Source: Candidatus Obscuribacterales bacterium (GTDB lineage: Bacteria; Cyanobacteriota; Vampirovibrionia; Obscuribacterales; Obscuribacteraceae). From it: 64,000 bases of DNA. Below are positions 54,256 through 61,948 of the stretch, piece after piece. Positions within the stretch are counted from its first letter, which is position 1. Every line of letters starts with the position of its first letter. The DNA is taken from positions 62,001 through 126,000 of the forward strand of contig JAIEQI010000086.1 of NCBI GenBank assembly GCA_019747875.1, given 5' to 3'. A program made the translations under genes and the position numbers. The notes beneath the pieces were generated by a model. That model searched no databases. It saw only the letters and a program-made list of their open reading frames with translations, and was not told where the DNA came from.

Positions 54256-54717
54256 TTATAGTCCGTGCTCTTTACGTTTTTCAGAGCGAATCGGGCGCTT
54301 CTTGTCAGGTGAATAAAGCATTACGCGGCTTGCATAAACCGGAGCTTCTTTTCTGACGATGCCGGCTTCGCTACGCATGCCTTGTTTGGGGCGAACGTAG
54401 TTGGTCATCATGTTGACGCCTTCGATAATGACTTTGCCTTCTTTAGGCATTACGGCAATAACTTTACCGATGGTGCCTTTGAATGCATTGCGCTCTGCCA
54501 GGGAGTTTGTGTCTTCCTTGCTGCGCTTTTTGTCATCTTTCTTTGGTCCGTTCATGAGCATGACCATATCGCCGCGCTTCACGTGGATTTTTGGCACCAA
54601 ATTGGTGACGCCAGATTTGACCAGAGCTTCAGAGACAACCAGGCGGCCGCCTTCTTTGATCTTGGTCTTCTTTGGCGCTTTGGTATGGCGCATGTGAACT
54701 GATTTCTTGCTTTCCAT
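54256..54717 (-). CDS. rplX: 50S ribosomal protein L24 with extension and insertion
   Basis: 153 residues instead of about 105. The KOW core is present (HVKRGDMVMLMNG then KGTIGKVIAVMPKEGKVIIEGVNMMTNYVRP). About 40 residues precede it, and a charged insert of about 22 residues (58-79, PKKDDKKRSKEDTNSLAERN...) interrupts the KOW loop. GGAGG inside the end of rplN lies 10 nt before the ATG, which supports this start. Confidence 0.94.
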   Translation of the reverse strand: MESKKSVHMRHTKAPKKTKIKEGGRLVVSEALVKSGVTNLVPKIHVKRGDMVMLMNGPKKDDKKRSKEDTNSLAERNAFKGTIGKVIAVMPKEGKVIIEGVNMMTNYVRPKQGMRSEAGIVRKEAPVYASRVMLYSPDKKRPIRSEKRKEHGL

Positions 54718-54719
54718 TT

Positions 54720-55088
54720 TTAGAGGACCTCCGGAGCAAGCGACAGAATCTTGGTGAAGTTCTTGTCTCTGAGTTCGCGGGCAATTGGTCCGAAAACACG
54801 GGTACCTTTCGGGTTGCCGTCTTTTTGGATAATGACCGCGGCGTTATCGTCAAATCTGATAGTTGTGCCGTCTTTTCTCTTGATGTTGTTGCGAACGCGA
54901 ACGATGACTGCTTTTACAACTTCCGATTTTTTGACCGGCATGTTTGGCAGAGCATCTTTAACGACCGCAACGATCACATCGCCGACCGAGGCATAACGGC
55001 GAGCGCCCGAGCCCAGTACACGAATGCACATGAGTTCGCGAGCACCAGTATTGTCGGCAACGTTTAGTTTTGTTTGTACCTGAATCAT
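54720..55088 (-). CDS. rplN: 50S ribosomal protein L14
   Basis: 122 residues starting MIQVQTKLNVADNTGARELMCIRVL and ending LRDKNFTKILSLAPEVL, the classical L14 ends. Confidence 0.98.
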   Translation of the reverse strand: MIQVQTKLNVADNTGARELMCIRVLGSGARRYASVGDVIVAVVKDALPNMPVKKSEVVKAVIVRVRNNIKRKDGTTIRFDDNAAVIIQKDGNPKGTRVFGPIARELRDKNFTKILSLAPEVL

Positions 55089-55099
55089 TTGCCTTACCC

Positions 55100-55369
55100 T
55101 TATCCCTCAGATGGGACGTCTGTTCCCAGAGCTGATCCCAAAACTGCTACTACTTGGAAGTGCTTATCTTTGGAGATGGGTGGGCATTCTTGGATGCGAA
55201 CGCGATCGCCAATCTTGCACTTATTTTCTTCGTCGTGAGCTTTGAACTTCGACGTTCTTACTGTTTGTTTTTCGTATTTGCGGTGCTGGACGTGATTCTC
55301 AACAGCGACGACCACAGTCTTTTGCATCTTGTTGGAGACGACTTTACCGACAAGTTCTTTCTTAGGCAT
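55100..55369 (-). CDS. rpsQ: 30S ribosomal protein S17
   Basis: 89 residues with KELVGKVVSNKMQKTVVVAVENHVQH and CKIGDRVRIQECPPISKDKHF. It overlaps rpmC by 8 bp. Confidence 0.97.
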   Translation of the reverse strand: MPKKELVGKVVSNKMQKTVVVAVENHVQHRKYEKQTVRTSKFKAHDEENKCKIGDRVRIQECPPISKDKHFQVVAVLGSALGTDVPSEG

Positions 55370-55574
55370 CGCTCTTCCTCTTCAATCCCAATTTGCGTTC
55401 AGCTTCAATTGTCAGCATGCGAGCCAAGCGCTTTTTGGCTTGGGAGATGCCGGCTGTATTTTGGAGCTTGTGTGTTGCCAGTTCAAAACGCATTTGCACG
55501 ATCTCGCGACGTGCATCGGCAATTTTGCCTGCCAAATCTTCGTCAGAAAGCTCTCGTATTTCTTTGACTCTCAT
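55362..55574 (-). CDS. rpmC: 50S ribosomal protein L29
   Basis: 70 residues: MRVKEIRELSDEDLAGKIADARREI then LRFELATH-type helix hairpin (RFELATHKLQNTAGISQAKK). It starts 3 bp after rplP. Confidence 0.96.
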   Translation of the reverse strand: MRVKEIRELSDEDLAGKIADARREIVQMRFELATHKLQNTAGISQAKKRLARMLTIEAERKLGLKRKSDA

Positions 55575-55577
55575 GGT

Positions 55578-55994
55578 TTAGCCTCCAACTTGTCTTTCGA
55601 CGATGCGGCACTTGATTGGAAGCTTTTGAGCAGCAATTTCCATTGCAGCTTTTGCTTCTTTCGGTGCGACTCCGGAAATTTCAAATAGGATGCGGCCTGG
55701 TCTGATGACGGCCACCCAGAACTCCGGGTTACCTTTACCGGAACCCATACGGGTTTCGGCCGGCTTCTTCGTTACTGATTTGTCCGGGAATGCACGAATC
55801 CACATTTGTCCGCCGCGGCGAACGGAACGGCTCATTGCTTTACGAGCTGCTTCGATCTGGCGACTTGTCACCCATGCCGGTTCCATAGCCTGCAGTCCGA
55901 GCTCACCGAAGTGGAGCTGAGAGCCGCGGGTTTCGGTGCCGGTCATGCGGCCGCGATGCATTTTGCGGAATTTTGTTCTCTTTGGAAACAACAT
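55578..55994 (-). CDS. rplP: 50S ribosomal protein L16
   Basis: 138 residues starting MLFPKRTKFRKMHRGRMTGTETRG, with MGSGKGNPEFWVAVIRPGRILFEI; complete. Confidence 0.98.
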   Translation of the reverse strand: MLFPKRTKFRKMHRGRMTGTETRGSQLHFGELGLQAMEPAWVTSRQIEAARKAMSRSVRRGGQMWIRAFPDKSVTKKPAETRMGSGKGNPEFWVAVIRPGRILFEISGVAPKEAKAAMEIAAQKLPIKCRIVERQVGG

Positions 55995-56000
55995 GGTTTT

Positions 56001-56783
56001 TTACCCCTGCTTCTTTGGTTTGCGTCCGCCGCGGTCACCGCGGTCGCCTCTGTCTGGTCTGCGATCTGGTCTTCTGCCGCCGCCCTGGCCTTCTTCACCG
56101 CCCTGGCGTTCGCTGGAGATTTTGACGTTGGGAGGAGACCATTGGCCTCTTTCCAATTCACCTCTGAAGATCCAAACTTTGATTCCGATGATGCCCATTG
56201 TGGTGTGGCCTTCGGCGAAACCAAAATCGATGTCGGCTCTCAATGTTTGAAGCGGAATACGGCCTTCTTTTGACCATTCGCTTCTGGCAATTTCAGCACC
56301 GCCCAAACGACCGGAGACCATGATTTTGACTCCGACTGCTCCCGAGCGCATGCAGCGTTGGATTGCTTGCTTCATGGCTCTGCGGAAGGCGACGCGTTTT
56401 TCAAGTTGCTGAGCGATTGATTCGGCAACTAGTTGCGCTTCGAGATCAACACGACTGATTTCGAGAATATTGATTTTCACTTCGATACCGGTGCGTCCGA
56501 GCATCGAGCGTACTTTCAAGTGAAGAGTTTCGAGTCCTGCTCCGCCTTTGCCGACGACAACACCAGGACGTGCGGTGTAGATATCGACTCCAATTTGATC
56601 AGCCTTACGGTTGATTTCAACTTTGGATACTCCGGCGTTTTGCAATTCCTTCTTCAGGAAGTTGCGTATTCTGTGGTCTTCCTCAATGAGAGCCGGAACG
56701 TCTTTCGTATTGACGAACCAGTTGGACGACCATCCTTGATGGATGCCGACTCTGAAACCGCGTGGATGTACTTTCTGACCCAA
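56001..56783 (-). CDS. rpsC: 30S ribosomal protein S3 with Arg/Gly-rich tail
   Basis: 260 residues: MGQKVHPRGFRVGIHQGWSSNWF, the KH domain (VVVGKGGAGLETL) and the S3 C domain (GRLGGAEIARSEW). The last 40 residues are Gly/Arg/Asp-rich (RRPDRRPDRGDRGDRGGRK), a disordered basic tail longer than usual. Confidence 0.97.
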   Translation of the reverse strand: MGQKVHPRGFRVGIHQGWSSNWFVNTKDVPALIEEDHRIRNFLKKELQNAGVSKVEINRKADQIGVDIYTARPGVVVGKGGAGLETLHLKVRSMLGRTGIEVKINILEISRVDLEAQLVAESIAQQLEKRVAFRRAMKQAIQRCMRSGAVGVKIMVSGRLGGAEIARSEWSKEGRIPLQTLRADIDFGFAEGHTTMGIIGIKVWIFRGELERGQWSPPNVKISSERQGGEEGQGGGRRPDRRPDRGDRGDRGGRKPKKQG

Positions 56784-56798
56784 GGTCCTGCTCCTTAT

Positions 56799-57149
56799 TT
56801 ATTGAAGATCGTCGAGTTCGACAGTGATGTGGGTGATTTTCTTCTTGATGGGGAAGGCACGGCCTCTGGCGTGAGGCTGAATGCGGCGCAGGGTCGGACC
56901 CTGATCTGCATAGATTTTGGAGATGCGGAAATCAGCAACTTCCTTTTCATCAACCGGATGTTCGGCATGATTAATAAGGTTGTGCATGGCTGACCACAAA
57001 ACTTTCTCCACTTCGCGGGCTGCGGCGTGGGGCATGAATTTCAGCATGGTGTAAGCTTCACCGGCTTTCTTACCGCGCACGACATTCATGATACGACGCA
57101 CCTTCAGCGGTGACATTCTTATCCACTTTGCTTGTGCTCTTGTGTGCAT
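56799..57149 (-). CDS. rplV: 50S ribosomal protein L22
   Basis: 116 residues with WIRMSPLKVRRIMNVVRGKKAGEA and RAFPIKKKITHITVEL. Confidence 0.97.
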   Translation of the reverse strand: MHTRAQAKWIRMSPLKVRRIMNVVRGKKAGEAYTMLKFMPHAAAREVEKVLWSAMHNLINHAEHPVDEKEVADFRISKIYADQGPTLRRIQPHARGRAFPIKKKITHITVELDDLQ

Positions 57150-57154
57150 GGAAC

Positions 57155-57436
57155 TTAGCCTCTCTTAGCGGTTTTCTCGGTACCGGCGTGACCCTTGAAG
57201 AGTCTTGTAGGAGCGAATTCTCCCAGACGGTGTCCGATCATTTGTTCGGTGATGTAAACGGGCACGTGTTTGCGGCCGTTGTAGATGGCGATGGTGTGGC
57301 CGATCATATCGGGCACAATCATCGATGCTCTAGACCAGCTTTTTAGTACTTTCTTTTCGTTCTTACGATTCATCTCCTCAATCTTCTTATGGAGACTGGG
57401 ATGAACGAAAGGTCCTTTTTTCAGAGAACGTGACAC
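57155..57436 (-). CDS. rpsS: 30S ribosomal protein S19
   Basis: 93 residues starting MSRSLKKGPFVHPSLHKKI, with YNGRKHVPVYITEQMIGHRLGEFAPTR. Confidence 0.98.
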   Translation of the reverse strand: MSRSLKKGPFVHPSLHKKIEEMNRKNEKKVLKSWSRASMIVPDMIGHTIAIYNGRKHVPVYITEQMIGHRLGEFAPTRLFKGHAGTEKTAKRG

Positions 57437-57451
57437 GGTGCACTCCTTGCT

Positions 57452-58282
57452 CTACTTACTGCGGCGCTTAACTATGAAACGTGTGGAAGGATTTTTTCTG
57501 CCGCGACGGGTCTTGTAACCCATTGCCGGCTTGCCCCACGGAGTTTGCGGCTTACCGCCGATTGGTGATTTGCCTTCGCCGCCACCGTGTGGGTGGTCGA
57601 CTGCGTTCATAACGACACCGCGGTTAGTGGGCTTGATGCCCATCCAACGGCTTCGTCCTGCTTTACCGATTGCGATGTTTTTGGCATCTGGATTGCTGAG
57701 CTGTCCGATGGAAGCCATGCAATCGATGTGCACCATGCGCATTTCAGTTGAAGGCAAACGCAGAGTTGCATACTTGCCTTCTTTGGCGAGCAATTGGATT
57801 TGGACTCCAGCTGCCCGGCCCAATTGTCCGCCCTTACCAATTGTCAGTTCGACATTGTGGAGGATGGTACCTAATGGGATATTGCGAAGCGGAAGTGCAT
57901 TTCCATCGCGGATTTCAGCTTGCGGTCCGGACATCAGCTTGTCGCCGACGCGCAGAGAGTGCGGAGCCAAAATGTAGCGCTTTTCGCCATCTGCATATTG
58001 CACAAGTGCGATACGTGCGTTGCGATTGGGATCATATTCAATGGTCTTTACGACGCAAGGAACATGGAATTTGTCGCGCTTGAAATCGATGATGCGATAA
58101 GCGCGCTTGTGTCCGCCGCCTTTATGGCGAACGGTCAGCCTTCCCACATTGTTGCGACCGCCGTGGCGCTTGATGTGAGTTACCAACGACTTTTCCGGCT
58201 TATCTTTGGTGATGTCGGAGAAGTCGGGCAACGTCATGCCGCGACGACCAGGGGAGGTTGGGTTTACTTTTCTGATAGGCAT
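57452..58282 (-). CDS. rplB: 50S ribosomal protein L2
   Basis: 276 residues. The peptidyl-transferase-associated motif AVDHPHGGGEGKSPIGG is present, along with GRNNVGRLTVRHKGGGHKRAYR and the TRRGRKNPSTRFIVKRR tail. Confidence 0.98.
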   Translation of the reverse strand: MPIRKVNPTSPGRRGMTLPDFSDITKDKPEKSLVTHIKRHGGRNNVGRLTVRHKGGGHKRAYRIIDFKRDKFHVPCVVKTIEYDPNRNARIALVQYADGEKRYILAPHSLRVGDKLMSGPQAEIRDGNALPLRNIPLGTILHNVELTIGKGGQLGRAAGVQIQLLAKEGKYATLRLPSTEMRMVHIDCMASIGQLSNPDAKNIAIGKAGRSRWMGIKPTNRGVVMNAVDHPHGGGEGKSPIGGKPQTPWGKPAMGYKTRRGRKNPSTRFIVKRRSK

Positions 58283-58367
58283 TATTTTGTACCCTTCTTT
58301 ATCTGCCTTATGCGAAATTCTCGTTATGGAATTCGCTTACTTACTCATTCAACGTCCCGCTTTGTGA

Positions 58368-58411
58368 GCGGAGGAAGCGAGAGGGGCGATAGCCCAGCGC
58401 GCCTCCGGAGC
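58368..58411. repeat. Family B hairpin (opposite orientation), rplW-rplB gap
   Basis: Read on the minus strand: stem GGAGGC with GCTTCC (one G-T pair) around GGGC-TATC-GCCC. It is the only copy in reverse orientation. Confidence 0.75.
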
Positions 58412-58417
58412 GTTTAC

Positions 58418-58723
58418 TTACGAGTTAAACATCTCGAGCTGGTCACCTGTGACCGTTACGATTGCTTTTTTTCCATCCTTCGGTGCTCTGCCGTGTCTCT
58501 TAGAACGGCGGAAGCGATCGCGGATGGCGGATGTGTTGACTTTCAACACTGTGAACTTGCCTTTTGGATAGAGCTCTTTGAGAATCTGCTTCAGAGCCAG
58601 TGCGATTTCAGTTTTATTGGAGTCTTTGGCGACTTCAAATGTGTACTGATTGGTGGCAGCCAGTTGAACTGTCTTCTCATTGATGATTGGGCGAAGTATT
58701 ACGTGCGATTGACGGCTATTCAT
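58418..58723 (-). CDS. rplW: 50S ribosomal protein L23
   Basis: 101 residues starting MNSRQSHVILRPIINEKTVQLA, with YTFEVAKDSNKTEIALALKQI and VNTSAIRDRFRRSKRHGRAPKDGKKAIV. The start at 58723 is used; the upstream in-frame extension is translated family B repeat. Confidence 0.96.
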   Translation of the reverse strand: MNSRQSHVILRPIINEKTVQLAATNQYTFEVAKDSNKTEIALALKQILKELYPKGKFTVLKVNTSAIRDRFRRSKRHGRAPKDGKKAIVTVTGDQLEMFNS

Positions 58724-58745
58724 TGTCCTATTACCTTTTTTATTC

Positions 58746-58790
58746 GCTCCGGAGGCTCGCTGGGCTATCGCCCCTCTCGCCTCCTCCACT
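58746..58790. repeat. Family B hairpin, rplD-rplW gap
   Basis: Perfect outer stem GGAGGC/GCCTCC around TCGCTGGGCTATCGCCCCTC. Confidence 0.8.
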
Positions 58791-58798
58791 CCTTCAGG

Positions 58799-59662
58799 CT
58801 ATTCTTCTGATTTTTTCTTGCGGGTTGTCTTCGGAGCTTTCTCTTCGGACTCCTCGCTCTTTTTGGCAGTAGTCTTTTTGGCGGTTTCTGCTTTCTTTGC
58901 AGGAGCTGCTTTTTCTTCTGCCTTGTCTGCCTTCTTAGCTTTGGCTGGTGCCTTGGCTTCAGGAGCGGTCTTCGCTGCCTTCTCACTCTTAGTGTTCAGG
59001 AAGCGATTCTCTAACTCGGCAAGCACTTGCTCTGTTACGAGCAGCGCATCACATTGAGCGATATCTTTGATGTTGATATTGCTCTGATCGATCACGGTGA
59101 CGCAGCAGATGTTGCGAGCTGCTTTAGCAACTTGCGCTGAACCTGGCGCCATGCGATCGAGAATGATGGTGACTGATTTGTCTTTCAAGCCGAGATCAGC
59201 AAGAGCTTGCACTACTTGTTTGGTCTTCGGTTGCTCTGTCACTTCCTCTCCTGCTTTAGGAGCGGACTTGAAGAGACCATCAAAATTCTGGATAACGACC
59301 ATGTCGTTAGCTCTCAGTGCGAGCACTGAGCGAAGAGCGACTTGACGAGCCTTCTTCGGCATCGTGATTGAGAAGTCGCGTGGCTTGGGACCGAAGGTGA
59401 CACCGCCGCCAGCCCACAATGGAGAACGGATGGAACCAGCGCGGGCGCGACCAGTACCTTTTTGTCTCCATGGCTTTTTGCCGCCGCCTCTGACTTCAGA
59501 GCGGGTTTTGCTGTTGGCTGAGCCGGAACGAGCATTGGCTAGTTGGCGAACGAGAGCTCCGTGCACGAGGTGCATATTCGGTTCTTTCTCGAATACCTCT
59601 TTGGCCAGCTCTTTCTTGCCAACCTCTTTACCTTTTAGATCTTTTACTAGAACGGAAGTCAT
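58799..59662 (-). CDS. rplD: 50S ribosomal protein L4 with long C-terminal tail
   Basis: 287 residues; L4 is usually about 205. The L4 fold covers 1-223, with the extended loop SEVRGGGKKPWRQKGTGRARAGSIRSPLWAGGG. Residues 224-287 are Ala/Lys/Glu-rich and probably disordered. The start at 59662 has GGGA upstream; the longer frame is repeat sequence. Confidence 0.95.
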   Translation of the reverse strand: MTSVLVKDLKGKEVGKKELAKEVFEKEPNMHLVHGALVRQLANARSGSANSKTRSEVRGGGKKPWRQKGTGRARAGSIRSPLWAGGGVTFGPKPRDFSITMPKKARQVALRSVLALRANDMVVIQNFDGLFKSAPKAGEEVTEQPKTKQVVQALADLGLKDKSVTIILDRMAPGSAQVAKAARNICCVTVIDQSNINIKDIAQCDALLVTEQVLAELENRFLNTKSEKAAKTAPEAKAPAKAKKADKAEEKAAPAKKAETAKKTTAKKSEESEEKAPKTTRKKKSEE

Positions 59663-59688
59663 TTTCCCTGTCCCTTTTAGTTTAATTC

Positions 59689-59732
59689 GCTTTGGATGTT
59701 CGCTGGGCTGTCGCCTTTTCACATCCTCCGCT
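59689..59732. repeat. Family B hairpin, rplC-rplD gap
   Basis: Outer stem GGATGT/ACATCC around TCGCTGGGCTGTCGCCTTTTC; the stem is again changed on both arms. Confidence 0.75.
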
Positions 59733-59755
59733 ATTTACCAGATTTCTTTGACTGA

Positions 59756-60403
59756 TTAGCCATTCCACTTTGTGATGGAGGGCGTAATTACAAGCAAGCC
59801 GCCATCCCAACCAGGAACGGCGCCTCGTACAAGTAATACCTTCTTTTCTGCGTCGACTTTGACGACCTTCAAATGTCTGACTGTGGCGGTGACATTTCCC
59901 ATGTGACCAGGCATGCCTAGTCCTTTGAAAACGCGACCTGGGGTGGTGCCTGCACCGATAGAACCCATACTTCTGTGGAATTTGGAACCGTGGGCCATTG
60001 GTCCGCGACCGGCGTTGTAGCGCTTGATGGTGCCTTGGAATCCTTTCCCGATTGATTCGCCTTGAACGTCAACCAGCATTCCTTCTTTAAGGACGGTGTC
60101 AGCTTTGATGGCTTCACCGACTTTGAAGTTGGCTGTGTCGTCAACGCGGAATTCTTTCAACGGCTTCATCGCTTGAATCTCGACTTTTTTCAGTTTGCCG
60201 AGTTCTGGCTTGTTGAGCTTCTTTTCTTTGACGGCGAAACCGCCAACTTGAACGGCAGTGTAGCCATTCTTTTCTTTGCTCATTGTTTGAGTGACGATGT
60301 TCTCGCCAAGTTGAACGACAGTAACCGGAACTGCGCTGCCGTCTACATCAAAGACTTGCGTCATTCCGACTTTTCTTCCTAATAATCCAACTGTCTTTTT
60401 CAT
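59756..60403 (-). CDS. rplC: 50S ribosomal protein L3
   Basis: 215 residues starting MKKTVGLLGRKVGMTQVFD, with GFQGTIKRYNAGRGPMAHGSKFHR and GRVFKGLGMPGHMG, the conserved Gln-bearing loop of L3. The start at 60403 is chosen over an upstream frame without homology. Confidence 0.97.
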   Translation of the reverse strand: MKKTVGLLGRKVGMTQVFDVDGSAVPVTVVQLGENIVTQTMSKEKNGYTAVQVGGFAVKEKKLNKPELGKLKKVEIQAMKPLKEFRVDDTANFKVGEAIKADTVLKEGMLVDVQGESIGKGFQGTIKRYNAGRGPMAHGSKFHRSMGSIGAGTTPGRVFKGLGMPGHMGNVTATVRHLKVVKVDAEKKVLLVRGAVPGWDGGLLVITPSITKWNG

Positions 60404-60468
60404 TGTCCTGACCTTGTTATTTTTCCTGGTTGCAGGGGCGACGTTTTGCGGCACCCAGACCTACGAAT

Positions 60469-60822
60469 TTAGAGCTTAACTTCGATGTCGACGCCGGCTG
60501 GCAGATCGAGACGCATGAGCGCATCGGCTGTTGTCGGTGTCGGATCGTTGATGTCGATGAGGCGTTTGTGAACGCGAATTTCAAAATGCTCGCGTGATTT
60601 CTTATCGACGTGCGGCGAGCGCAATACGCAGTAAACGCGCTTACGTGTGGGCAGCGGAACTGGACCCAGAACGGAAGCACCGGTGCGCTTTGCGGTATCA
60701 ACAATTTGCTCGGCTGATTTATCGAGCAATCTGTGATCGTACGACTTCAGACGAATGCGAATGCGTTGGACCTTTGGTCCCCCAGCGGCGCCTTCTGCTT
60801 TGTGTGTTTTGGCACGTGCCAT
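60469..60822 (-). CDS. rpsJ: 30S ribosomal protein S10 (first gene of the superoperon)
   Basis: 117 residues. QRIRIRLKSYDHRLLDKSAEQIVDTAKRTGA and PLPTRKRVYCVLRSPHVDKKSREHFEIRVHKRLIDI are diagnostic. A basic N-terminal extension of about 15 residues (ARAKTHKAEGAAGGPK) precedes the fold. AAAGGAG lies about 11 nt upstream of the ATG. No rpsL, rpsG, fusA or tuf is adjacent. Confidence 0.96.
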   Translation of the reverse strand: MARAKTHKAEGAAGGPKVQRIRIRLKSYDHRLLDKSAEQIVDTAKRTGASVLGPVPLPTRKRVYCVLRSPHVDKKSREHFEIRVHKRLIDINDPTPTTADALMRLDLPAGVDIEVKL

Positions 60823-60847
60823 TGTCGCGTTTACTCCTTTTTCATTC

Positions 60848-60888
60848 GCTCCGAAAGTTTCTTGGGCTCTAGCCCATCTCACTTTCTA
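60848..60888. repeat. Family B hairpin upstream of rpsJ (copy 1)
   Basis: Stem GAAAGT/ACTTTC around TTCTTGGGCTCTAGCCCATC, 26 bp before the rpsJ start, in the likely S10 leader. Slightly shorter than other copies (no TCCGC end). Confidence 0.7.
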
Positions 60889-60899
60889 ATTTTTTGTTC

Positions 60900-60943
60900 G
60901 CTCCGAAAGTTCGCTGGGCTTTCGCCCTTCTCACTTTCTCCGC
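60900..60943. repeat. Family B hairpin upstream of rpsJ (copy 2)
   Basis: Stem GAAAGT/ACTTTC around TCGCTGGGCTTTCGCCCTTC, with full CTCCGC end, adjacent to copy 1. Confidence 0.8.
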
Positions 60944-60995
60944 TTGTTCGACCTCTTTTGGAAGTCGTCGATTTTTGACCTGTTTGCTTACAACT

Positions 60996-61001
60996 TATAT
61001 A
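60996..61001 (-). promoter_or_regulatory. Possible -10 element of the S10 superoperon
   Basis: TATATA on the minus strand (context CTATATAAG), 175 nt upstream of rpsJ. No good -35 box is seen at the correct distance, so this is only a candidate. Confidence 0.22.
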
Positions 61002-61612
61002 GATGTACTTGTTTGTTCTGTTTGATCGTCTTGTTTGCTCGACTTTTGTCTTGCTCTGCGTAGAGGCGTGGAGACCTCAGCGCGAGGCGGACTACAAGTC
61101 CCGCCTTGCTTGCTCGCTTCGGAAACCCCGCTCAGTCAGATACGAGCCACAACATTAAATGGCTATTATATCCGAACGCGCCACGGGATGACGGATTTGG
61201 AACAAACAGGAGTCACATTCTAGCGCCCGGGGGTATAGCAGGTCTAAAAATTTATTTCAGCTAAATGATTCGCTCATTCAATCTACTTAAGCTTTCTCGA
61301 GCTTTTCGCCGCTTTTGGCTGCTGTAGCGCTTCTTGGGGATATGCAAAAAAACGAATTTCTGGAACGCTTCTTTATACAAGGTTCTTCACATTTGCATAT
61401 CACTTGGTATCGCTTTTGAGCGATTGTCTATTTCAGACTGCCCATCAGGCTTAGCGTTGCTTAAGGTGCTAACAAGCCGAGCAGATTCTTTGTCCTTAGT
61501 CAGAGGTGAAAGAAGTTGCAGATCGACCCTGAGCGACAAGATCTTCCATAGTGTCGCTAAGCGTAGTGTTGAAGCGTGTTTCGGGATTCTATCTCAGAAC
61601 TTCAAGAGGCTT

Positions 61613-61642
61613 GTCATGGTCCAAAAAGTTTCACCTCAACCC
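61613..61642 (+). repeat. Direct repeat D, copy upstream of rpsJ
   Basis: Begins GTCATGGTCCAAAAAGTTTC and ends ACCTCAACCC; matches 42792-42821 at 26 of 30 positions. Confidence 0.55.
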
Positions 61643-61792
61643 CAGCAGATAGTTGCCCCCATTCGGTCTTGAATTTTCTTCGGGATTTTTGAGTTTTCTA
61701 GCCGCCTCTGTTTTTCAAATTAGAGCTGTATTGAGCCGATCTGCGAAAAACAGACGAGTATGTAGGCGCTATCTTGCTTGCGACAGGACGGA

Positions 61793-61812
61793 TAATCCTA
61801 TATATAGGATTA
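61793..61812. promoter_or_regulatory. 20-bp perfect palindrome upstream of the GNAT gene
   Basis: TAATCCTATA followed by its exact reverse complement. It is 136 bp before the GNAT start and could be an operator or AT-rich promoter element; nothing else supports a specific regulator. Confidence 0.4.
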
Positions 61813-61948
61813 GCACTGTGAGAACAGATTCACCAAAATGCGGCTTGCTGACAAGTCAAACAATGCTCGTGCAGCTGTTTAATAGTGCTGATGACTGGCA
61901 AAGACTGGAGCACTGCTGGCACGACAGAGCAGTAAAGGAATTCAAAAG

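Larger units (their letters stand above)
60944..61948. other. About 1-kb non-coding stretch upstream of the ribosomal superoperon
   Basis: Between rpsJ leader repeats and the GNAT gene. It holds a possible minus-strand -10 box (TATATA at 60996-61001), an imperfect hairpin at 61085-61107 (AGGCGG/CCGCCT), repeat D at 61613-61642 and a 20-bp perfect palindrome at 61793-61812. No gene with codon structure or ribosome-binding site is visible. Confidence 0.6.

Noticed and set aside
58724..58789. N-terminal extension of L23
   Set aside because: Encoded by a family B hairpin; MNSRQSHVI at 58723 fits L23.
60823..60882. N-terminal extension of S10
   Set aside because: Part of the family B hairpin leader; the ATG at 60822 is preferred.
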